Shown here: positions 1 to 5,288 of the stretch, piece by piece | Position numbering within the stretch: position 1 is the stretch's first letter | Layout: every line of letters begins with the position of its first letter | NCBI GenBank assembly: GCA_002314465.1 | Contig: DCGA01000034.1 | Coordinates: 4,346-9,633 of the forward strand | Source: a bacterium UBA1790 | GTDB taxonomy: Bacteria; Bacteroidota; Bacteroidia; Bacteroidales; Muribaculaceae | DNA: 5,288 bases | Direction: 5' to 3' | Translations under genes and position numbers: made by a program | Notes under the pieces: generated by a model | Database searches by the model: none | Told to the model about the DNA's origin: nothing | The model's input: only the letters and a program-made list of their open reading frames with translations

Positions 1-421
1 TAAACAGGCTGCAAAAGAGCGTGAGAAGGCCGAAAAAGCCGCTCGCGAAAAGGCTGCACGCGAGAAAGCCGCCAAGGAAAAGGCCGAGCGCGAAGCCGAG
101 AAGAAGGTGGAAAAGATGGTAAAGGAAGAGATTGAAAAGCAAGAACAGGCCGAAGCCGAAAAGGCTAAGGAAGAGGCTAAGCAGCAGGCTATCGCCGAGA
201 AGCGCGCCAAGGCTCAGGCTAAAGCACAGGCCGAGTTAGAGGCCGAGAAAAAAGCCGAGGAGGCTAAATCGGCTCAGCAGAAGAAGCGCCAGGAGCAGAA
301 GAGCAAACTCCAACAGCAAAAGGCCGCTTCGGCATCCTCGACAACCACATCCAAGACTGCAACCTCGACCGCTACTCCCACACGCAAGCGCACCAACAAG
401 AGTACGGCCGACAACGACTAA
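1..421 (+). CDS. C-terminal part of a Lys/Ala/Glu-rich, coiled-coil-like protein (5' end outside window)
   Basis: The reading frame is open from base 2 to the TAA at 419-421, so the gene starts before the window. The GTG at 107 is only an internal codon, not a believable start. About 139 residues are visible. The first ~100 are almost only K, A, E, R and Q, with short imperfect repeats of the type EKAA/REKAA/KEKAE, which predicts a long charged alpha helix or coiled coil. The last ~35 residues change to a low-complexity Ser/Thr/Ala stretch, then a basic TRKRTNK patch and the end TADND. TolA-like spacers and many bacterial helical linkers have this composition, but it does not define a family, and the functional domain may lie in the missing N-terminal part. 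The GH25 lysozyme gene begins 19 bp downstream on the same strand, so an operon and an envelope role are possible. Function is not assigned. Confidence 0.75.
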   Translation, partial: KQAAKEREKAEKAAREKAAREKAAKEKAEREAEKKVEKMVKEEIEKQEQAEAEKAKEEAKQQAIAEKRAKAQAKAQAELEAEKKAEEAKSAQQKKRQEQKSKLQQQKAASASSTTTSKTATSTATPTRKRTNKSTADND

Positions 422-440
422 CCATAAATAACACACTCAC

Positions 441-1130
441 ATGACTCGTTTAACCGCTATCATAGCACTAACCCTGCTGGCACTGACTGTAGTTTCGTGC
501 CACGGCAACAAGCGCCATTACAAACCCAGCGAACTCAACTACGACGGCATAGACGTGTCGCGTCATCAGAAGGTAATCGACTGGACCAAGGTAGCATGCG
601 ACGAGAAGGTCACCTTTGTATACATCAAGGCTACCGAGGGCGCGACACACACCGACGCACGATATGCCTACAACATTGAGAACGCACGCCGCGAGGGAAT
701 CAAGGTGGGCAGTTACCACTTCTTCTCTACCACTTCGTCGGTCGATGCGCAGTACAAGAACTTCATGCGCCACCTGGACGCCCACAAGCAAGACCTCATC
801 CCCATGATCGACGTGGAAAAGAGCGGAAAACTCACCCGCTCGCAACTCATCGATAGCGTGGCTAAACTTGCCAACATGCTCGAGAAGCGATTCAAGCACA
901 AGCCCCTCATCTACTCTACCATGGGCTTTTACAACTCGCATCTCGCACCGCAGTTCAATTCCTACCCGCTCTACATAGGCCGCTACTCATCGGCGCGCCC
1001 GCAAATCAAGTGGAACGGCAAGTGCCTCATATGGCAATACAGCGAGGACGGCATCGTTACCGGCATCCCCGAGCGTGTAGACCTGTGTACCTTCACCGGC
1101 AAACACACCATCGAGGACATCCTGCTATAA
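441..1130 (+). CDS. GH25 family lysozyme (N-acetylmuramidase), lipoprotein
   Basis: This 229-residue protein is predicted to hydrolyse the beta-1,4 bond between N-acetylmuramic acid and N-acetylglucosamine in peptidoglycan. Residues 1-19 form a signal peptide with a hydrophobic core, ending in a lipobox-like VVSC with Cys20 as the lipid anchor. The rest is one GH25 barrel: GIDVS at 36-40 (Asp38), ATEG at 64-67, GSYHFF at 90-95, the DxE motif IDVE with Asp124 and Glu126 (Glu is the family's catalytic acid), PLYIGRY at 176-182, WQYS at 198-201 and Asp214 in the last strand. All expected acidic residues are present, so it should be active. There is no cell-wall-binding repeat, as is usual for short Bacteroidetes members. 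After Cys20 the sequence is HGNKRHYK, without the acidic surface-export signal of Bacteroidetes, so I infer a periplasm-facing location. The ATG lies 19 bp after the upstream stop with no Shine-Dalgarno; this start gives the intact signal peptide. Confidence 0.93.
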   Translation: MTRLTAIIALTLLALTVVSCHGNKRHYKPSELNYDGIDVSRHQKVIDWTKVACDEKVTFVYIKATEGATHTDARYAYNIENARREGIKVGSYHFFSTTSSVDAQYKNFMRHLDAHKQDLIPMIDVEKSGKLTRSQLIDSVAKLANMLEKRFKHKPLIYSTMGFYNSHLAPQFNSYPLYIGRYSSARPQIKWNGKCLIWQYSEDGIVTGIPERVDLCTFTGKHTIEDILL

Positions 1131-1147
1131 ATCAACCAAACACCCAT

Positions 1148-1190
1148 AAAAACAACTGCGCGCCCTGTATAGGGTGCGCAGTTTATGTTT
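1148..1190. terminator. Bidirectional intrinsic terminator between convergent genes
   Basis: Arms AACTGCGC (1154-1161) and GCGCAGTT (1176-1183) pair perfectly. An inner CCCT/AGGG stem (1163-1166 with 1171-1174) and a G-T position between them give about 13 bp around a GTAT loop. On the minus strand the hairpin is followed by TTGTTTTTATG (from the A run at 1148-1152), a good U tract. On the plus strand it is followed by a weaker TTTATGTTT. The hairpin starts 23 bp after the lysozyme stop and lies 26 bp beyond the channel stop, so it probably serves both. Confidence 0.85.
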
Positions 1191-1209
1191 CTACCAAGAG
1201 AAACCGAGG

Positions 1210-2088
1210 TTACTCTTTCTTTTCTTCCTCCGTTGCTTCATTGCCAGTGGCAAGAGTTTCGGCGTCGCGTTTGCGTTTTTCTTCCTGCTGCTCATCGATA
1301 GCAAGCTGGTAGTTGTTGATAACGGCACCGGTAACCAAGTTGAGGAGCAAGAATGCCGCGAGGCAGAACCAACTTACGTGGTAGGTGGTGATAACCGCCG
1401 AGTTAACCTTGATAAGTCCCAGTTCGTATGCGGTAATACTGTTATAGCGCAGGTCGGTCCAGTCCTCGCCCGTGAGTGAGCGGAACAGGGTGAATACAGC
1501 CTCGCCCAGGTCGCCGAAGGGATCGGGAGAGTTGCTGGGTGAGTTGGGAGCCTGCTCCATGAGTTGCTCATACTTGGCCTTCTGCTCAGCATTGAGGGTA
1601 GCAGGGTCGGGCAACTTGAACATCGATACACCAGCGATAGCATACAGATACACGAAGATGAGGAACAGGATGAGGTTGTAGAACATCGAGGTGGTCGACT
1701 TGATGAGTACCGACACAATAAGTTTCACCTCCTTGGCGGTGCGCAGCAGTCGCAGGATGCGGAACACACGCAGAACTCGCAGCGCCATCATCATCGACGC
1801 GTTGGCAAACAATGTCTCGGGAATGTAGCCCAGCACAACGAGCGAGAAATCAAACACGTTCCAACCATCCTTGAAGAAATCCTTCACGCTGTCGGCTGCA
1901 ATGAAGCGTACGATGATTTCAAATGTGAAGATGTACAGGATAAATTGCTGGATGAGTTTGATGGTCGCATCGGCAGTATAGGTTTCGACACCTATAAGGA
2001 TTGAGTTTACCAGGATAATACCTATGATAAACAGTTCAAACACATGGTTGTTGGCAAGAGCCACACAAAACTTCTTAACTGAATTCAT
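1210..2088 (-). CDS. Single-domain voltage-gated cation channel (ion transport protein family), possibly calcium-permeable
   Basis: This 292-residue inner-membrane protein has the six-helix plan of bacterial voltage-gated channels such as NaChBac and NavAb, which work as tetramers. S1 is about 16-36. S2 is 42-64, with Glu57 in FTFE. S3 is 76-90, with NVFD and Asp80. S4 is 98-116, with arginines at 104, 107, 110, 113 and 116, exactly every third residue. S5 is about 132-158, the pore loop 196-215, and S6 232-258 with Asn250. The filter reads TGEDWTD (206-212) where sodium channels have TLESWS. A hydrophilic loop of ~37 residues (159-195) joins S5 to the pore helix. The tail from 259 is acidic and helical (coiled-coil-like), as in tetramerising BacNav tails. 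I chose the ATG at 2086-2088 because AAAGG lies 4 nt upstream; the frame runs on to a TTG at 2202, but those extra 38 residues look like untranslated leader. It is probably a single-gene unit. Ion preference is inferred only. Confidence 0.88.
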   Translation of the reverse strand: MNSVKKFCVALANNHVFELFIIGIILVNSILIGVETYTADATIKLIQQFILYIFTFEIIVRFIAADSVKDFFKDGWNVFDFSLVVLGYIPETLFANASMMMALRVLRVFRILRLLRTAKEVKLIVSVLIKSTTSMFYNLILFLIFVYLYAIAGVSMFKLPDPATLNAEQKAKYEQLMEQAPNSPSNSPDPFGDLGEAVFTLFRSLTGEDWTDLRYNSITAYELGLIKVNSAVITTYHVSWFCLAAFLLLNLVTGAVINNYQLAIDEQQEEKRKRDAETLATGNEATEEEKKE

Positions 2089-2180
2089 TTTACCTTTAAG
2101 TATTTGATTTTTAGTAATTAGCAATATACTCGTTGACGCATTATATACCACATGCGGTACTATTGGCGGCATTTTGACCA

Positions 2181-2212
2181 CAAATTTCGCTAAAAAATCC
2201 AACTTTTACAAG
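2181..2212 (-). promoter_or_regulatory. Candidate Bacteroidetes-type promoter for the ion channel gene
   Basis: Read on the minus strand, CTTG (2212-2209) is followed after 20 nt by GAAATTTG (2188-2181). This resembles the Bacteroidetes primary sigma pattern TTTG - about 20 nt - TAnnTTTG, but both boxes carry a mismatch. A start near 2175 would leave a leader of about 87 nt before the ATG at 2088. The sequence TATAAT also occurs nearby (around 2144-2150), but this group does not normally use that box. The site is supported only by position and partial consensus. Confidence 0.3.
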
Positions 2213-2230
2213 CATTTTCATCATTTTCAT
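2213..2230. repeat. Perfect tandem duplication of a 9-bp unit
   Basis: CATTTTCAT occurs twice head to tail (2213-2221 and 2222-2230). It sits between the alpha-galactosidase terminator and the candidate channel promoter, in AT-rich sequence. It could be a simple slippage product or a short binding site; nothing else supports a function. Confidence 0.5.
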
Positions 2231-2232
2231 TC

Positions 2233-2272
2233 AAAACAAAACAGGCCCCGTGGCAATCGCCACAGAGCCTGT
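2233..2272 (-). terminator. Intrinsic terminator of the symporter/alpha-galactosidase operon
   Basis: On the minus strand, ACAGGC (2272-2267), TCT (2266-2264) and GTGGC (2263-2259) pair with GCCAC (2254-2250), GGG (2249-2247) and GCCTGT (2246-2241) around a four-base GATT loop. The TCT/GGG step pairs as U-G, C-G, U-G in RNA, so the stem is a continuous 14 bp only when transcribed on this strand. It is followed by TTTGTTTTGA. The hairpin begins 22 bp after the alpha-galactosidase stop. Wobble pairing and the U tract both fix the direction. Confidence 0.88.
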
Positions 2273-2294
2273 AATGATGTATTTAAGCGTGCGT

Positions 2295-4439
2295 TTACTC
2301 GAGTTCGATAACGTGGCTGGTGAGGCCGCGACGGTTAGAGAACAACTCAAGACCCACGGTCATGAGGTAGTCGCCCGAATAGGTGCGACCGTTAAACCAG
2401 TACTTGTCGCCGCGCAGGTTGGTCTCCTTAACGCGATACTCGCGGTTGGGGTCCAGGCCCTGGAGCTTCACGGGATAAGTGCGCTCGGCATAGCGGGGAT
2501 TAACGTCAAATGCAAAGACCACCGCCTTAGCCTTGTCGGGGCTTACGAACATTGTGCTCGCGTGGTTGCCCTCGTAGGGCGAAACAAGGCGATACTGGTC
2601 ACCATCGAGGATAACGGGTTTCATGCGGTTGTAGTTCATCACTGCATCGTGGCAGAACTCAACCTCCTCGGGCTTCATGTCGGTACACTTGATGTCGAGG
2701 CCCATCTTACCCATGCTGGCAACATCCATGCGGAACTTGATGTCGGCACCGCGGTTCCATGTGGTGACATGGGCACACTGTGCCTTCACGGGATATACAT
2801 TGCTGTAACCCCACTGGATGTAGAGGCGCTCAACGGGGTCGGTGTTATCGCTGGGCCAGAACTCGGTGAAGTAGCGCAGTGCCTCATAGTCGATGCGGCC
2901 GCTGCCACCCGAGCAGAGCATCATGGGCACATTGGGATACTTGGCCTTGATGCGGTCGAGCACCTTGTAAAGGCCTCGCACATAGTCCACGTAGAGGTGT
3001 GTCTGCTGCTCCTTGAGGTAAGGTGAGTAAATGTTGGTGATGGGCGAGTTACAGTCCCACTTGAAGAACGCAATCTCGGGATAATCGGTGAGCAGACGGT
3101 CCACAACGCCGAACACATGGTCCTGCACCTTGGGGTTGCTCAGGTCGAGCACGAGTTGGTTGCGGAAGTAGTACTCCTTGCGGTTGGGCAGATGGATAAC
3201 CCAGTCCTTGTGGTTCTCATAGAGTTCACTCTTGGGATTTACCATCTCGGGCTCAATCCATATACCGAACTTCACGCCTTTCTCCTTAGCCTTCTGGCAC
3301 AGGTAACCCACCTTGTGGGGCAACTTGCCCTCGGTTTCCTGCCAGTCGCCAAGGCCCTGGTGGTCGCTGCTGCGCGGATACTTGTTGCCAAACCATCCGT
3401 CGTCGAGCAAGAACAGATCTACGCCCAGTTTCACAGCATCGTCCATGAGGTTCACGAGTTTCTCCTCGTTGAAGTCAAAGTAGGTAGCCTCCCAGTTGTT
3501 GAGCAGGGTCATGCGGTTGCCGTTTCCGTCCTTGAGGCGGTAGTTGCGCGCCCAGGTGTGGAAGTTGCGGGCAGCCTTGCCACGGCCGGCATCACTCAGC
3601 GTGAAGATGAAGTCGGGAGTAGTGAATTTCTCACCGGCCTTCAGGGTGTAAGCCGAGAAGTAGGGATTGATACCCGATACCACACGCAGCGCGTTGTGCT
3701 GGTCTACCTCGAGGCAGAAGCGGTAGTTACCTGTCCATGCCAGTGTTCCCACGAGCACATCGCCGGTAGTCTCGGTTGCAGGGGCATCAAGTGCCACCTG
3801 GAAGAACGAGGGCATGAACATCGATGCACGTGAGCCCAACTTGCTGTCAAGTACCTTCTTGCCGAAGTTGAGTTCGGTCTGGCTCATGTTCACCTCGTTG
3901 GCCCAGTCACCGCTGTACTCGGTGAGGTAGTAGTGAGAGCGGCGCATGTGGAGCATGCTTGAAGCATACTGGCGCAGCACCACGGGCTTCTTCTCACCAT
4001 TGGTAATCTCGGTGCTCTCAACGATGATATCCTGGTCGGCATAGGCCGCAAAGCGCAGTTTCACGCTTGTGGGATACACGTCGTCGGCAAGTGTGATGGT
4101 GGTGAGTGTGGCTCCGTCGGCCTGGGTGGTCACCTCGTGCGATACATACTTGAGCTCGGTACTACTGTTGTGGTCGCTGTGCTCAACCTCGAGCGCGCTC
4201 TCAAAGTAGTCTTCCATGCCATGGGTAATGTATGCCTCGGTTCCCTTGGGCAGGTGCTTGAGGTCGGCCTCGTGAGTGAGTCGCTTGCCCAGGTAACTCT
4301 GGTAGAGGCGGCCGTTATCGCCCACCTTGAACACGAGCTGCACGCCCTGTGTCTCTACCTTGATGATAGGCTTGTCCTGCGCTGCTGCACCCAGTGAGCA
4401 CAGCAGAGCAGCAACAAGCAGTAATGCTATTTTTTTCAT
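2295..4439 (-). CDS. GH36 family alpha-galactosidase, secreted to the periplasm
   Basis: This 714-residue retaining glycosidase is predicted to remove terminal alpha-galactose from oligosaccharides such as melibiose or raffinose. The Sec signal is MKKIALLLVAALLCSLGAAA, with likely cleavage before QD; the Leu before the Cys argues against a lipobox. An N-terminal beta-sandwich domain (~25-280) is followed by the catalytic barrel with LDDGWFG (345-351), LGDW (363-366), WIEPEMVN (394-401), the nucleophile motif FKWDCN (Asp462), CSGGSGRID (509-517) and the acid/base motif WPSDNTD (first Asp is 531). A C-terminal beta domain ends the protein. Length is normal for the family. The start is the ATG at 4437-4439, which overlaps the symporter stop as ATGA and suggests translational coupling; a GTG at 4451 would add four residues before the signal and is less likely. 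The KWDCNS and CSGGSGRID sequences differ from the common KWDMNR and CSGGGGRFD, so exact substrate (galactose or N-acetylgalactosamine) is open. Confidence 0.93.
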   Translation of the reverse strand: MKKIALLLVAALLCSLGAAAQDKPIIKVETQGVQLVFKVGDNGRLYQSYLGKRLTHEADLKHLPKGTEAYITHGMEDYFESALEVEHSDHNSSTELKYVSHEVTTQADGATLTTITLADDVYPTSVKLRFAAYADQDIIVESTEITNGEKKPVVLRQYASSMLHMRRSHYYLTEYSGDWANEVNMSQTELNFGKKVLDSKLGSRASMFMPSFFQVALDAPATETTGDVLVGTLAWTGNYRFCLEVDQHNALRVVSGINPYFSAYTLKAGEKFTTPDFIFTLSDAGRGKAARNFHTWARNYRLKDGNGNRMTLLNNWEATYFDFNEEKLVNLMDDAVKLGVDLFLLDDGWFGNKYPRSSDHQGLGDWQETEGKLPHKVGYLCQKAKEKGVKFGIWIEPEMVNPKSELYENHKDWVIHLPNRKEYYFRNQLVLDLSNPKVQDHVFGVVDRLLTDYPEIAFFKWDCNSPITNIYSPYLKEQQTHLYVDYVRGLYKVLDRIKAKYPNVPMMLCSGGSGRIDYEALRYFTEFWPSDNTDPVERLYIQWGYSNVYPVKAQCAHVTTWNRGADIKFRMDVASMGKMGLDIKCTDMKPEEVEFCHDAVMNYNRMKPVILDGDQYRLVSPYEGNHASTMFVSPDKAKAVVFAFDVNPRYAERTYPVKLQGLDPNREYRVKETNLRGDKYWFNGRTYSGDYLMTVGLELFSNRRGLTSHVIELE

Positions 4440-5288
4440 TGTTTTTTCCACAGTTTGTTCATGTCTTCAAGTGTCTTACCCTTTGTTTCGGGAACAAGGC
4501 GCCAAACGAAGATAGCCGCGATAAGGCAAATCACGCCATACATGCCATAGGTGAACCAGTGGCCGAAGTCGTCGCCCTCGGTGAGGTGCATGTTGAACAT
4601 GGGAACAAACGAAGAACTTACGATGAAGTTGAAAATCCACTGGAATGCTACGGCAACAGCCACAGCGGCACCACGGATGGTGTTGGGGAAGATTTCGCTG
4701 ATGTATACCCAGCAGATGGGACCCCAAGAGAACATGAAGCAAGCGCTGTAGAGCATGATGCTTGCCATGCACATGAGTTCCATGCCTGCATGACCAAAGG
4801 TCATTGCTACACCGAATGCGCCTACTGCCATACCCACCGAACCTGTAACGAGGAGGGGCTTGCGGCCCAACTTCTCAACGGTGAAGATTGCAACGCATGT
4901 GAGTGCCAGGTTAATGGTACCGGTGAATACGGTAACCATCATGGGATCGCTCAGACCCATATCGCTATAGATGCGGGGTGCATAGTAAAGGACGGCGTTG
5001 ATACCGATTGCCTGTTGGAACACGCTGAGCATAATACCGATGAAGATAACCATAACACCATAGGTGAACAGTTTCTCGGTCTTAACGGCAGCGGTGTTCT
5101 TGATTTCGGCGAGGATTTCCTTAGCCTTATCAAGGCCGTTGATTTTGCTCAGTACATTCATCGCCTTCTCGTCCTTACCGGTCATAGCCAGATAGCGCGG
5201 TGTCTCGGGCACGAAGCATACGAGCAGGGCGAAGAGGCCTGCGGGAACTGCCTCGCTACCGAACATGTAACGCCAGCCTGTAGAGATG
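4436..5288 (-). CDS. Sugar/H+ symporter, MFS sugar porter family, XylE-like (N-terminal half outside window)
   Basis: The frame is open to the window edge; residues ISTGWRY precede the Met codon at 5264-5266, so that Met is internal (it belongs to the family motif GWRYMFGSEAVP). 283 residues are visible, about the last 60% of a ~480-residue inner-membrane transporter. Counting from that Met: end of helix 6 then PETPRYL (20-26), helix 7 with QQAIGIN and YY (84-95), GRKPL (134-138), helix 10 with WGPICW (181-186), SEIFP and RG (190-199), helix 11 with Gln209, and the C-terminal signature PETKGKTLEDM (259-269). The residues matching the sugar ligands of E. coli XylE (Q288, Q289, N294, W392, Q415) are all present with the same spacing: Q84, Q85, N90, W186, Q209. 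The sugar could be xylose, glucose or galactose; coupling to the alpha-galactosidase through ATGA favours galactose, but this is inference. Confidence 0.93.
   Translation of the reverse strand, partial: ISTGWRYMFGSEAVPAGLFALLVCFVPETPRYLAMTGKDEKAMNVLSKINGLDKAKEILAEIKNTAAVKTEKLFTYGVMVIFIGIMLSVFQQAIGINAVLYYAPRIYSDMGLSDPMMVTVFTGTINLALTCVAIFTVEKLGRKPLLVTGSVGMAVGAFGVAMTFGHAGMELMCMASIMLYSACFMFSWGPICWVYISEIFPNTIRGAAVAVAVAFQWIFNFIVSSSFVPMFNMHLTEGDDFGHWFTYGMYGVICLIAAIFVWRLVPETKGKTLEDMNKLWKKQ

Noticed and set aside
107..109. GTG as the start of the Lys/Ala/Glu-rich gene
   Set aside because: The same frame and the same repetitive composition continue upstream to the window edge.
1..300. Repeats at the left edge as a CRISPR array or DNA satellite
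   Set aside because: The repeats are short, imperfect and codon-phased in an open reading frame, without regular spacers.
468..941. Minus-strand frame of 157 codons opposite the lysozyme gene
   Set aside because: It overlaps a complete GH25 gene with all catalytic motifs, and its translation resembles no protein family.
2144..2150. TATAAT-like box as promoter of the channel gene
   Set aside because: Bacteroidetes primary sigma factors do not normally use this box, and no matching -35 element is seen.
2089..2202. N-terminal extension of the channel to a TTG codon at 2202
   Set aside because: It lacks a ribosome site, is outside the normal channel fold, and covers the likely promoter and leader; the ATG at 2088 has AAAGG just upstream.
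2250..3026. Long plus-strand open frame (258 codons) opposite the alpha-galactosidase gene
   Set aside because: It is the antisense shadow of a strongly supported GH36 gene, its start lies in the terminator hairpin, and its Val/Leu/Ala-rich translation shows no domain.
3117..3833. Second long plus-strand open frame (238 codons) opposite the same gene
   Set aside because: Same antisense position and composition bias from codon use of the real gene; no recognisable motifs.
4440..4451. GTG at 4451 as the start of the alpha-galactosidase
   Set aside because: The ATG at 4439 gives a standard Lys-Lys signal peptide start and an ATGA overlap; the GTG adds only four residues.

Overview
This 5.3 kb window looks like chromosomal DNA of a Bacteroidales bacterium (a Muribaculaceae- or Prevotella-like gut or rumen anaerobe; I cannot settle the family). 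The reasons are A-rich leaders mostly without a strong Shine-Dalgarno sequence, a lipoprotein signal, a Sec signal ending in AAA-Q, a periplasmic GH36 alpha-galactosidase next to a XylE-type sugar symporter, and moderate GC content. All of this is read from sequence and family knowledge; no search was run.

Layout. Left block, plus strand: the 3' end of a gene for a very Lys/Ala/Glu-rich, probably helical protein (1-421), then 19 bp later a GH25 lysozyme-type lipoprotein (441-1130). They are probably co-transcribed and point to a cell-envelope or peptidoglycan context. A strong symmetrical hairpin at 1154-1183, with an A tract on one side and a T-rich stretch on the other, serves as a shared terminator for the convergent genes on either side.

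Middle, minus strand: a single-domain, six-helix voltage-gated cation channel (1210-2088) with a complete S4 arginine ladder and the acidic pore sequence TGEDWTD. It has its own 206 bp upstream region, with a weak Bacteroidetes-type promoter candidate and a small tandem repeat.

Right block, minus strand: a sugar/H+ symporter of the major facilitator superfamily (4436-5288, N-terminal half outside the window), followed through an ATGA overlap by a secreted GH36 alpha-galactosidase (2295-4439), closed by a clear intrinsic terminator at 2233-2272. A plausible reading is that alpha-galactosides are cut in the periplasm and a released monosaccharide is imported by the symporter. No SusC/SusD pair or regulator is visible.

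I see no mobile element, CRISPR array, tRNA or rRNA. The most interesting item is the channel, whose filter has acidic residues at the positions that make engineered NavAb calcium-selective. I found no clear evidence of an undescribed multi-gene system.
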